DNA of 64,000 bases from Rutstroemia sp. NJR-2017a BVV2 (taxonomy: Eukaryota > Ascomycota > Leotiomycetes > Helotiales > Rutstroemiaceae), in assembly GCA_002946415.1 (NCBI GenBank), contig NJPS01000002.1:363383-427382 (forward strand), in the 5' to 3' direction. This document shows, piece after piece, positions 23,371 to 33,670 of this stretch. A program made the translations under genes and the position numbers. Under the pieces are notes generated by a model. The model did not search any database. It was given only the letters and a program-made list of their open reading frames with translations, and was not told where the DNA came from. Numbering within the stretch: position 1 is the stretch's first letter; each line of letters opens with the position of its first letter.

Positions 23371-24513
23371 TGGGGATAATGGGGGTATGGGCGAAGTCTG
23401 GAGGGCAGATGGCGGTGGTGGGAGCATACATGAAGGGTATGAAGTCCATGTGTAGCAGCTGCAAATGCAGAGATGTCAAAACTTTAGTGGTGGGGGAGGG
23501 GGGGAGGAAATGGACGGGAAACTGGACACAATCGCAGGCGTACAAAGGACAAGGTGTTTCCAAAAGCTACGGATGTATTATAATTCGCTTTGACGACCAT
23601 TACTTACAATTTATGGCATTGATGGCGTGCAATAAACAAGGAGGTCACAGTAGTGGCAGATGTAGAGCAGCTGTGAAGCTCGCGGTCTACTTGAAACTTT
23701 TATGTCATACCACGCGCAGCGCATAAACCACAAGTGGCGCGTGTTGGCCTTTCAATAATTTTAGGCTCCAAGGCAGCCACGGCTGTCGGCGAACCAATCG
23801 GGCACGTCGGGGCGCTGCCGAGGCTCCCCCGGATGAAGCCGGCTTTAAGATCGGCTTTAAGCGTTTGCGATAAGGGTTTCTCCACAATGACAGCTTCAAC
23901 AAAGCTTGGTGGAGCCTTTGGAGGTGAGGGGCGCATAGTCGAGAATGAGTCGAGGTCGTAGTGATTGTTTCTCTACCCAGGTAATCTTACAAGACAAGTC
24001 AACACCGGCACAGAAGATATTTTATATTCCATATTCCATATTCCATATTCCATATTCCATATTCCATATTCCATATTCCATATTCCATATTCCATATTCC
24101 ATATTCCATATTCCACATTCCATATTCCTCCCATTCGGCGCAGAAGGCGGAAACTTGGAAATACATTACTCACCACTTCTCGCCTCACCTCACCCTAAAA
24201 GCACACCTACCTCATCAAGCACCCTCTCAAGCACCCTCTGAAGTCCTCGTCCTCTCCTCGGATCCCACCTAGCATTTCTAGCCTACTCGTCCTCCCAGGC
24301 CTAAGTTGTCTATACACTCCTTGTAAATTATACATTATTCATTGTACTTATTTCCCCTCATAATCATCGTCCATCTTTACTTCTCATTGACTCAGCTTCG
24401 TACATACGATATACTACATCCAGAAATACCCGGTATAGGGACGTCATATAAACTTCACTACGCAAGTAATCATTTCGGTGTAAATACACAAATTTCTACC
24501 ATTTATCAGAGTA
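23371..24513. other. Intergenic, SEC61G / DCAF11-like, with minisatellite
   Basis: A 1.1 kb gene-free stretch. It contains the 7-base tandem array listed separately. G-rich purine tracts (GGTGGGGGAGGGGGGGAGG) near 23,490-23,510 could form a quadruplex. The right end is the promoter of the WD40 gene. Confidence 0.4.
24024..24128. repeat. Minisatellite (ATATTCC)15
   Basis: Fifteen consecutive 7-base units ATATTCC fill 24,024-24,128. Fourteen are perfect, and the unit at 24,115 reads ACATTCC. Because 7 is not a multiple of 3, the array reads through all three frames as a periodic hydrophobic peptide on both strands, which explains several long but meaningless open frames. It lies about 390 bases upstream of the WD40 gene start. 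Confidence 0.97.
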
Positions 24514-26961
24514 ATGGACGAACCCGGATCGTCCGCGCCGGCTCCCCCAGAAGCCACATCGCACAGCTCTCCAATTGGTGAGATCAGGGATCGGAGCGAA
24601 AGTCTGGAGAGAGAAGAATCTGGCATGAGATCAATGTCTAGTGAAGTTGAAGATATGGAGGAATCGGGAATCGATATTATATTTGGAGGTGCGGGAGAGA
24701 CGGAGGATGACGAAGAAGACGACGAGCGCAATGCCAACGACGATGACGATGAAAACGAGGAGGATGACTTGGAGGGCTATGGTAGGTTACACCACATCAC
24801 TGCAGGGTCCGTCGGCGCGACGTGTGGCAACATTTGCTGATATGCCATACACTTTTCAGAGATTCAGGTGAACATCGCCAACGATGAAGACCCAGATGGA
24901 ACCGAATCCGAAGCCGAACGAAGTGAGCCCCATATACTTTTCACCTTACTTCAGATCATATTGCTCATATTCCGATTTGTAGTCGCACAAAGAAGACGAC
25001 AAATTTTACGCTTATTAGCCAATACGGATATTGCACGGTTATTCCGTCTCGCTGCTGACGATGACGATGATGAGCTCAGCGCCATTTGGTCCCGGCGACA
25101 AAGAAGGGAACGACCAGATCCGAACCGATTTCCAAAAGTTCCTAGTGATGTTGGAGAAGAACTGATGGCATCAGGCGATTTTGGTTCCAACGACACTTCT
25201 GGTACAGATGGACAAATCAAAAGGCGAAAAAGACTGGCGCGAAGAATCTTGGACCGAGAATTGGCATCGGGGAACTTTGCGAGCCAGAAGATAAATCAAA
25301 GAATGATGGCCCAGGTATGAATAGCGTCCGTCATGGTGGGCTAGCTCTAATATTACATAGGAAATGCTACCCTCCTCCAATGCCGATATGATCATCAATT
25401 ATAACCAGCCAGTTTATTCCGGTCAATTTTCGGACGACGGGAATTTCTTTTTTGCGGTCAATAAAGATTTCAAAGTGCGGATGTATGACACTTCAAACCC
25501 ATATAAGTGGCGATATTACAAGACTGTAGATTACCCTTATGGACAATGTAAGTGGACAGTTTCTCATAGTATCTCACTTCATTACAGCACAAAGTCACGT
25601 TTTTCGAAGCCGAAGCCTTACCACCGGGTTCGTATCTGAAGCCTAACATCTCTAGGGACACTCACCGATGCTTCCCTAAGCCCGGACAATAAATACCTTG
25701 CCTACACTTCTATTCGGAGTACAGTGTGTCTTGCCCCGACAGATCCCAATGACATGGGAGATCCCTATCATTTAGACCTAGCGGATACCGGAAATGGGCG
25801 TAATCCGAATCTTGGATTCCGTTCCAGATCCGGAGGCTCTTTCGGAATATGGTCGATTCGGTTTTCTGGTGATGGCCGTGAACTTGTCGCTGGTACGACA
25901 GGAGGATCTATTGTTGTCTACGATATCGAATCGCGGCGCTCTCTGCATAGAATTTTTGGGCACGAGGAAGATGTTAACGCGGTGTGTTTTGCCGACAAAT
26001 CCTCACCACATATATTATACTCAGGGTCGGATGACACTACCCTGAAGGTATGGGATACCCGCAGTATGGGTGACAGTCGTGAAGCGGGAGCATTTGTTGG
26101 CCACATCGAGGGTCTGACTTACATTGACAGTAAAGGCGATGGTCGTAAGTAAATGAAAATTATACCTCAATAGAATAGCGTCTAATCATCCACAGGCTAC
26201 GTTCTCAGCAACGGCAAGGACCAGAGCATGAAACTCTGGGATCTCCGCATGGTGATGTCGCCCCGAAAGTTCGGCGAAATCAGATCAAGTGGCCGAAGAC
26301 CCATGCAATCACATTACGACTACCGGTGGGGGGCATATAATGAGGATGACTGGTACCAAGATCCCGATGACAATTCCCTCGTCACATTCAGAGGTCACAG
26401 AGTGTTAAGAACTCTTATCCGATGTCATTTCTCTCCACCAGGAAGTACGAATTCTAGATATGTTTATTCAGGCAGTGAAGATGGCCAAGTATTCATATGG
26501 AACATGGATGCTACGCTTGCTGGAAAGGTGGACGTATTCAATGCGACGAAGAACACAAGGCCACCGGAGCACGTAGCTGGACCGTGGGACGATGACGAAG
26601 ACGAGGTCTCTTTCTCTAGATGGCAGACGTGTGTAAGAGATGCCAGCTGGCATCCTACAGCACCTATGATTGTTGGTGAGTACAAGTTCTCCCCTGAGAT
26701 CTTCTCCGATTTAACGATTATATAGCGTCGGCCTGGAATGGTTATGGCTTGTCGATGGGAACGGTAACTTCACACTCTTGGAACGACGGCGCTGAAGATG
26801 ATGAGGCTGAGCCCAAGATGGGTTTACGGCTGTCGGAAAAATTGGAACAAAATCCACGCTATTATGAAAGTCATCAATCTCAGCAGCAACGTAGGTCAGC
26901 TCGACTTCAAGGTCTGAGAGTTCCTTCCCCGGATGATGACGAGGACTTCGAAGATGAGTAA
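24514..26961 (+). CDS. WD40 protein, DCAF11/WDR23-like CUL4 substrate receptor
   Basis: Predicted receptor of a CRL4 (Cul4-Ddb1) ubiquitin ligase. Seven exons: 24514-24781, 24860-24922, 24983-25314, 25361-25547, 25656-26144, 26196-26675 and 26726-26961, for 684 residues. The N-terminal about 110 residues are strongly acidic. Then comes a basic helical segment (RRRQILRLLANTDIARLF), and seven WD40-like blades follow, with VYSGQFSDDGNFF, GIWSIRFSGDGREL, LYSGSDDTTLKVWDTR, NGKDQSMKLWDLR and VYSGSEDGQVFIWN easily seen. The tail is acidic. The order helical segment plus WD propeller matches DCAF11/LEC14B. Intron 2 is 60 bases, in frame and free of stops (see findings). Confidence 0.9.
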
Positions 26962-27271
26962 CTGTATAACTGCTTTACAATCTGAAGATATCACCCAAAT
27001 CATTCGTGCTATGAAATAATATTTCATGGCTTAATCTTAGATGTGAAATGCATGTTGAGAACTATGATTGATTTTCGCTATCTGAGCCCCTTTTCCATTT
27101 GCCCAAAACGGCTATCGGCGTCAGCTGTTCCGATAAAAGAACCTGCCGCCAGATATCAACCGCATCAAACGCATCACAATCAGAAGAGATACATCCAAAG
27201 ACAGTAAATGTAGCATGTGCTTTCAACGCAAAAATCCTCACATTTTGGAAGCTTCCAAGATCCCCAAACTT
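26962..27271. other. Convergent intergenic, DCAF11-like / Myb gene
   Basis: 310 bases between converging stop codons, presumably overlapping 3' UTRs. No further feature is recognised. Confidence 0.35.
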
Positions 27272-28933
27272 TTATTCCAGAAACCGTAAAATGTCCATCT
27301 CACCCATATTCCCGTTAAAAGAGGCAGCAATGCTGTCGCCCCAGTCGAATGACTGCGAAAACGTAAGGCTATCTCCCGAATCCACAGCGTGCTGATCGGC
27401 GATGAAAGGAAGATTATCTTTGAAGCCGTAAGGAGTAGCATGAGAAGCGAGCGGCTGGGTTTTTGTGGTAGCCATGTTTTTTTCAGAAGATATCATCTGA
27501 TGTATTTTCAACCGTTCTCTACTTGAGCTCAAGGATATGGCTGATTTCGTTAGTGGTGTGTTGCTCAAATTCGTAGATTCGTCATCCGCGCATGACTTGT
27601 TTGGGATGTCTTTCGTTGCGGAATCATCGCCTGGTCTAAATTTGTCAGGATACTTGTTCCGGAATCGATCTCGGAGATCAGTTGGCTGTCGACTTTGTAA
27701 ATGAAAGCGAGGATCTCGTTGGATCCTGGTCCAAGCAGGACCATAGAGGTCATAACCCTCTAGAATCTCGCGATCCTCCTGCTCGGAGAACAGCCGACGT
27801 TCTCGTCTTTCTGATGGTTTGAAAGGTCCCTGGATTCCGAGTTGAGCAAGGTCAGTAAGCTTTTTCCGGTGGCTCCGAGGTTTCTTTTCTTGCTTTGGTT
27901 TCGTGAAGATAGAAGAAGTAGAGATCGCGCCACTAGATGCTTCAGGACTGTCACGCAACACTGAGCTATCCGGAACATTTCCAGCTTTTGGCTTTTCTGC
28001 ATTTGTTTGCTCTGCGTTAACATTGCCGATGATGCGTTTTCGCTTGCTGGGAGTTCGCTTTTGGTCCATCAACTCATCCGGGCAGCATGTTCTGAAACGG
28101 TCCTTGAGATCTACTCCAGACCTATTGTTGAATGAGAAAGCTGGATCTTCAAGAATTTCCGACCATTTACCAACGCCATATTTATGCACGCCCAATAGCA
28201 AATTGTTTGTCTCTTCTTCGGTCCACTTCCTTCTCGCTCTCACATCGTTCTTCTTCGTCCTTTTCCTGGAAACATCCGGCGCCGGATCATCTGATGACGG
28301 GGCAGCAGTCAAGTCTTCCACAGAGTCTTCTTCAAGACTTCCTCTTACTTCTGCCGTCGCGGGGGCTTCGGAGTTCAGAGTATTTCTCCCATGACTATCG
28401 TGAAAGGAACTCGATGAAATTGGGGGAAATAGGGCAGCTTGGGGTGGCGGCTCAAACAGCCCTATTATGATTGGTGGAACGACTTGTTTATTCGACCTCT
28501 GCTTCTTTGGAGGCTTGGGTAGTTGTACGAAATCGTCTTTACTGTTTTCTATGCTTCGCTTTTTTGGGGAGATTCCTGTCCCGTTCACACCATCGCGATC
28601 CAGTATCTTTCGTAGAGACTGCGGAGAAGAGCTGCCAAGAGTTCGTTCAATTGCTCCAACCTCCTTCGCCGGCCGTGGAGTTTCCTCGCCATCAGAATTG
28701 CCCGCCTCTCTGTCTTCGATTAGAGGGATGGATGACGCATGTTGTGGTCGGAGAGATGCAGACTTTCCGGAGCGGGAGGCTGCGCTTGGCTCTAATAGTA
28801 ATGGACGACCTGAAGCCTTTAGTATATTCGGGTCGTGCAATGGAGGAAGTTCCAACCCAGGCGAGGATGTGGTTGGATCAGAGGCATCGTCGTTCAGCAG
28901 CGCGATCAAGCGTGGCTCGATAGTCGTGAACAT
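27272..28933 (-). CDS. Duplex-Myb telobox protein, Tay1/Teb1 (Mug152)-like
   Basis: A single-exon gene for 553 residues. Two Myb/SANT domains lie at about residues 235-285 (RKWTEEETNNLLLGVHKYG, WSEIL) and 380-430 (LFSEQEDREILEGYDLYGPAW). Both end in telobox-like recognition helices, VDLKDRFRT (274-282) and TDLRDRFRN. Two closely spaced telobox Myb domains in one protein are the layout of Tay1 of Yarrowia and Teb1 of fission yeast, which bind TTAGGG-type double-stranded repeats at telomeres and at promoters. The N-terminal 230 residues are disordered Ser/Pro/Asp-rich sequence. Whether it acts at telomeres or as a promoter factor here cannot be told from sequence. Divergent from the next gene. 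Confidence 0.85.
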   Translation of the reverse strand: MFTTIEPRLIALLNDDASDPTTSSPGLELPPLHDPNILKASGRPLLLEPSAASRSGKSASLRPQHASSIPLIEDREAGNSDGEETPRPAKEVGAIERTLGSSSPQSLRKILDRDGVNGTGISPKKRSIENSKDDFVQLPKPPKKQRSNKQVVPPIIIGLFEPPPQAALFPPISSSSFHDSHGRNTLNSEAPATAEVRGSLEEDSVEDLTAAPSSDDPAPDVSRKRTKKNDVRARRKWTEEETNNLLLGVHKYGVGKWSEILEDPAFSFNNRSGVDLKDRFRTCCPDELMDQKRTPSKRKRIIGNVNAEQTNAEKPKAGNVPDSSVLRDSPEASSGAISTSSIFTKPKQEKKPRSHRKKLTDLAQLGIQGPFKPSERRERRLFSEQEDREILEGYDLYGPAWTRIQRDPRFHLQSRQPTDLRDRFRNKYPDKFRPGDDSATKDIPNKSCADDESTNLSNTPLTKSAISLSSSRERLKIHQMISSEKNMATTKTQPLASHATPYGFKDNLPFIADQHAVDSGDSLTFSQSFDWGDSIAASFNGNMGEMDILRFLE

Positions 28934-29248
28934 TATTCAGTATGATCATGGCGAAACACATTGGGAAATCGAGGCGGACAGTGGCCGTTGGGATGTCTCG
29001 TTGTTGAAGTGGCCAGGATCTAGAAGCAGTTGTATTTCTTCTGTTGTGCGACAATGGATGAATGACAGTGCATACGGTATTGCGGGCGAGGCGCGAACCG
29101 CCGGAGCGATTTGCGTGTGGATGAACCTAACAATAATTTAGGTGTGGGATTAATTCCATCCAAACATCAACATCTTTGCACGTCTAATTCCAACCCAATC
29201 TTACCACTACCACTACCACTGCTACCACCACTACCGGTACGATAGATA
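28934..29248. promoter_or_regulatory. Divergent promoter, Myb gene / membrane protein
   Basis: A 315-base shared upstream region containing a short trinucleotide-like run (ACCACTACCACTACCACT) at about 29,202-29,235 just before the membrane-protein start. Confidence 0.35.
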
Positions 29249-29847
29249 ATGGCGTCTATCCTTCCTCCTTTTCCCAGGTTCGTCTTTACGGTCTTTGAAC
29301 CGATATCGCTGTAAGTTCGGTTCAATGCTATTAAATCACTGCTACGAGTATTCACATTTGATTCGCTGCTTTGTACTCATTTACTTCCAGCGTCGCTGGT
29401 TTCATCGCACCGTTCATATCCCCAGAGTGGTTTATAGCCGAACAGGTTGCTTCCTCACCCCTGGAAGCCGTCAGTGACAATGCCCGTCTTGTCGCCTACC
29501 AACTAGGCAACATTTATCTGCTCTTGGCAATGGTGGGAATCGGCGTCCTGTACAGCACGAGTGAAGCAAAAGTAGTGAGAAACTACCTCATCGCTTTATG
29601 GATAGCTGATATCGGCCATGTTGCGGTAACCTACAATGTATTAGGGTGGCAAAGGAGCATTGATATCACCACATGGAACTCAATGACTTGGGGCAATATA
29701 GGAGCGACTGTGAGATATAGCGATTCCTTGGTTTCTCATCTGGTTGCATACACTAAATGACGATAGCTATTTTTATTTCTGACACGTTCGACGTACCTTC
29801 TTGGACTATTTGGACCTGATCAAAAGGTCACTTCGAAACGTGACTGA
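29249..29847 (+). CDS. Small four-helix membrane protein (DUF7704-like)
   Basis: Exons 29249-29310, 29391-29709 and 29767-29847 give 153 residues. The product has about four hydrophobic segments: VFTVFEPISLVAGFIAPF, YQLGNIYLLLAMVGIGVLY, NYLIALWIADIGHVAVTY and ATLFLFLTRSTYLLGLFG. It resembles a widespread uncharacterised fungal family annotated DUF7704, whose members start with a short conserved V-EP-S motif and end in R..YLLGLFG. The function is unknown. The C-terminal exon was found by following the open splice phase, because the continuous frame otherwise ends early at 29,760. The start is the first ATG of the frame. Confidence 0.75.
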
Positions 29848-30417
29848 AGGGGCAGCTTGTGGCCTGCTGCAAGACGGATGAATAGGGGATTTAATCACGG
29901 CATCAGCCATACAATGCAAAGCTCTGTTAAAGCACTTACAAGATTATCATCATGTCCTTTAATGAGTTGCTTGAAGCTCGTCATCATCACCAAAAGCACT
30001 TTCTGATTGGTTCGCACTAGGCCTATTTTCGACTATGGTCTACCATCGGACACTATTCGTCCATGTATATGAAAGCCCAGTTTCAGAGTTTGCCATAGTA
30101 TCACCGCAATCCTTCCATGTAACAAGTTATCAAAGCCCAAAATTTCCGGTCCAGTTGCTGCTACTCTCGGAAATCGGCTCCTCTCGTAGCATTAAGACTT
30201 GAAGTATACATCCTGCTCGCGAATGGAAAAGGTTACTGCCTGTGTGCTGTAAATACTCAGCCTAGTAAAATAGAAATTGTCACCAGCTCCCATGTTGCTA
30301 GTTGCAAAGAACATACTGTGAAACAGCCCATCCAACGAAGGCATGCCCTGAACGTTTTTAGAGACAGCACTGTGTGGTTTAGGCAGAGCAGCCTTATGGT
30401 CGTCTAGGTCTTTGGAT
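29848..30417. other. Convergent intergenic, membrane protein / UBX gene
   Basis: 570 bases between converging stop codons with no supported gene. A frame on the minus strand at 30192-30455 overlaps the last UBX exon in another phase and is spurious. Confidence 0.35.
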
Positions 30418-32183
30418 TCAATTTTCGTCGCTAGCCTCATCTTTACGAGGTTCAAAATTTAGCTAGAAATAGATTTAGCTGTGATCTTTCATTTCAACGT
30501 TGCACGACGTTAGAGCCTCTTACAGTATTGCCATTGTACAGTTGGTGATCGTCGGTGTCACGGTGTCGATCCCGAAGACTTCTCAGATTGTTCGCAGGTG
30601 TAGCAGTCGTGCTTGTTGTAGTAGAGGATGATTCGGTTGGGTTAGTTGCAGGTCCGTTAACAATGTTTCGTAGTGGACCTAGGATCTGGTTTAAACCCCA
30701 TGATCCAAGCCGGTATCCTCCAGATATTCCTCTCCATAGCAGCCCGGGGGTATTGGATCCTTCATAAGACGATGCATATTCATGAACAGGAACAAGAATC
30801 AATCTATAACCTCCATCCATATCAGTACATCATCCGAGAGTAAGACCGGCAGGGCTTATCAATCTCTACTAGATTGGTGAACTTCGAGTACTTACGTGGC
30901 ACTAGGCATTAAACCCAGGGATTTAACGTCCATAACCTCTTCTGTCATGGATATATTTCTATTCGGAAGCGGGCTCAGAATTTGTTTGAACACATAAGGT
31001 GTGTCATCAGTCCGTTGTTCATCGATCCACTAGTACATGTCAGCACATTCTCTCTTTAGACGCATTCCAGCTCAATGAGGATATAGTTTTTAACTTAACT
31101 TGTCTAACTTCTTTATTCAAGGTACTGCTACTTGGGAATCTGGAGCGAATCGTGGAGCCATCGAAGAGTCTTATTTGTAGCGCACAGTTTTCTGACTTCG
31201 AGGATGTTGATGCGTTGTTAGGAGGGGTCGGTTTCTCTGTGGCAGCACCGCTTGCTTTAGCTTTCCGTTCGGTCTCTCTCACTCTTCTTGCTATTTTGTC
31301 ATCATCGATCAGCTTCCGAACACGCTCACGCTCCTCCTTGGTATCCTGTTGAATTTTTCTTTGAGTTTCTGCATAACTCGTGCTCCCGGATGGTCGTGGT
31401 GGCCCTTGGGCTGGTTCCTGAGATGAAGTGTGCTCGGTAGCTACCTTGTTGTCAACCGGATCACTGGTAGGTGTTCCGAGAGGTTCTGCAAGGGGCCCTC
31501 TACTCGTTGGCATGTCTGAAGAATGTGAAGTCCCTCTTTCTATCGGTTGTCCAGGAACACTCGGGTCTGTCACTTCCGCAGACCCGCCGGCTCTACCATT
31601 GTTGGCTGCGTCTCCCAATCCAAGAGCCCGGCCAAGTCGCAACGTGAAATCATCTTTGGTCACGCCAGATGCAATGTATTCTTTAAGCTCTCCATTTCTG
31701 TGTACTTGTTAGGGACATCTCTCCAGTGCGGCACGCGAACAAGCCAGTACTTAAGGCCAACGCGGGCCTATGATAGTAACACGACGACATGACGGGGCAT
31801 GGAAGCTGGGAAATGCATACTTAATTAACACGAGAGTAGGAACTTTTGGAACTGGGAAAATTGCGGCAAGATAGTTGGCTTCTTGAGAACCTGCTTCCAG
31901 ACGCAATGTGATAGCCTTCTCTTGCATGTGACGCTTCAGCTAAGGAGATATAAGTAATATAAACAAGTAATATACTGGTATCCTCTTCACCTCGGGGTCT
32001 TTTAGAAAGTCATCCTCCCATAACTGGGATTCTCCGTTGCCATCTATATTGCTATGCTGGTTAACCAAAGGTAGGATGCATTTAAGAAGCAGGGTTGACA
32101 TTACTCGTCACAAAACAGGCGACAACCTTCGATTCCGAAAGGGCTTGGTTGATCCCACTGTTCAAGTCGCCATTATAAAACAT
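30418..32183 (-). CDS. UBX-domain protein (UBXN4/Ubx7-like), Cdc48 adaptor
   Basis: Predicted adaptor that links Cdc48/p97 to substrates, probably in ER-associated degradation. Seven exons: 32183-32105, 32043-31991, 31939-31821, 31697-31100, 31029-30896, 30803-30524 and 30462-30418, for 435 residues. The N-terminus is a thioredoxin-like UAS domain (NQALSESKVVACFVT; QLWEDDFL; AITLRLEAGSQEA; PVPKVPTLVLIKNGELKEYIA). A charged coiled-coil segment follows (RKIQQDTKEERERVRKLI), then the UBX domain (CALQIRLFDGSTIRSRFPSS, with the FPS-type loop of p97 binders) and a disordered C-terminus ending LNFEPRKDEASDEN. The short last exon was located by splice phase and the conserved end. Confidence 0.9.
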
Positions 32184-32512
32184 GATGTGCTGTCCGAATG
32201 GCCTCTGGCGAATATGTTTACCTGGGCATATAAGGATATCTGTAAGTCTCAGAAGACAATATGTAACCAAAATTATACGTAGCCTATCAGAAAGACAAGA
32301 TTGTCGATTATCGTGAGGGAGTGCCTCTAGTACCGCTGCTGCTGAATTCAAACCTTGCCTCGCTTGCTTATGTCACTCGAGCTCGATAAGATAAGGCAGC
32401 CTTGCCCGCCGCCTCGCGTCAAAATCCTTCTGGAACATGAACATAATATCATCTGAGCAATTGACTTGTTACTGCTAATGATATATCATTTAAGTCTTTC
32501 CCGTTCACAAAT
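32184..32512. promoter_or_regulatory. Divergent promoter, UBX gene / SURF1
   Basis: About 330 bases shared between the two start codons. Nothing else is visible. Confidence 0.35.
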
Positions 32513-33657
32513 ATGCGTTCTCTGATGAGGACTTTTTCTCGCGTCCGCCATGACCTAACCTCGACTGGCCTGAAGAACATAAAATTTTCATCAATATATC
32601 CGAAATTTGTGCCCTGCAACCGATGCATTTCACATACCAGTCGGCGGGGAAGACAAGCTGCGGATGACCCCAATTTTATGTCCATTGTAGACAATCCACC
32701 TAATATTGTCCGCGCAGGAAGAAGGCATGGACCAGGATTGATCGTACTGGGTAAGTCACGGTGTTCTAATCAACAAATATGCCTACACTGAAGTCTCCCG
32801 ATTGCATGCTGAATGATGTAGCTTTAATACCTATAACTGCTTTCGCTCTGGGAACATGGCAGGTGCAACGGCTGGACTGGAAGTCAAAGCTAATCGCCAA
32901 ATTCGAAGATCGCCTTGTTCGCGATCCTTTACCACTTCCTCCGCTTATTGACCCCTCGGCCATAGGTGAGTTTGATTACAGGAGAATATATGCGACAGGA
33001 CATTTCAGGCACGATCAAGAAATGTTGATTGGACCTCGATTACACGACGGGCAGGATGGCTATTTGGTCATTACACCTTTAGAGAGAGCTGGAACGGGAA
33101 CCACTGTTCTTGTAAATCGAGGCTGGATCGATAAGAAGCATAAGAAGCAGGCGGACAGACCGGACGGTCTTCCAAAGGGCGAAATTACTGTTGAGGGGTT
33201 GTTGCGTGAGCCGTGGAAGAAGAACTTCTTCACGCCAGACAATAGCCCACAAACTGGAGAATTTTACTTTCCTGATGTTGAGCAAATGGCGAGACTTACG
33301 GGTAGTCAAGCGGTATGGATTGAAGAGACTATGGGTATTGATATTCTCCCTATGCACTCTAACTACTCTAAGACTAACGAAGTGTTGGACAGAGCCTGAC
33401 TTACTGAAATCCTGGGATCGAGCCGCGCGTGGAATTCCAATTGGAAGACCAGCGGAGGTCAACCTGCGAAACAATCATACACAGTATATCTTTACCTGGT
33501 AAGAACCACAACGCCCTAAAGCATCTCATACATGGCTATATTAACCACGATCAGGTACGCGCTAGCTGCTGCAACATCGGTCATGCTGTGGATGGTTGTC
33601 AAAAAACCACCAGCGGACATCGCTCGCCGTGTACGCCAAAATAAGGAATGGTCATAA
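32513..33657 (+). CDS. SHY1: Cytochrome c oxidase assembly protein Surf1/Shy1
   Basis: An inner-mitochondrial-membrane assembly factor for complex IV (heme a insertion/Cox1 maturation). Exons 32513-32750, 32822-33334, 33393-33498 and 33555-33657 give 319 residues. A basic presequence is followed by the first membrane segment with the family signature PITAFALGTWQVQRLDWK, split by intron 1. The intermembrane-space domain carries YRRIYATGHF, VNRGWIDKKHK and NNHTQYIFTWYALAAAT. The second membrane segment is at the C-terminus. The protein ends in RRVRQNKEWS. The stop is only 13 bases from the stop of the converging CENP-T gene. Confidence 0.96.
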
Positions 33658-33670
33658 GATATATATGCGT

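Noticed and set aside
23945..24241. Frames on both strands full of a periodic I-P-Y-S-I-F-H pattern
   Set aside because: They are the six-frame image of the (ATATTCC)15 tandem array, not protein genes.
28467..29141. 224-codon + strand frame over the Myb gene start
   Set aside because: Antisense shadow of the 553-residue Myb protein, which has clear domains.
30192..30455. 87-codon minus frame near the UBX gene end
   Set aside because: Overlaps the true last UBX exon in another phase. The conserved C-terminus is explained by the exon at 30,462-30,418.
31698..31820. Segment in the UBX gene that reads RVGLKYWLVRVPHWRDV and looks like coding
   Set aside because: It is out of phase with both neighbours. 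Splicing from the GT at 31,820 to the AG at 31,698 joins VLI to KNGELKEYIA, the conserved UAS-domain sequence, so this is an intron.
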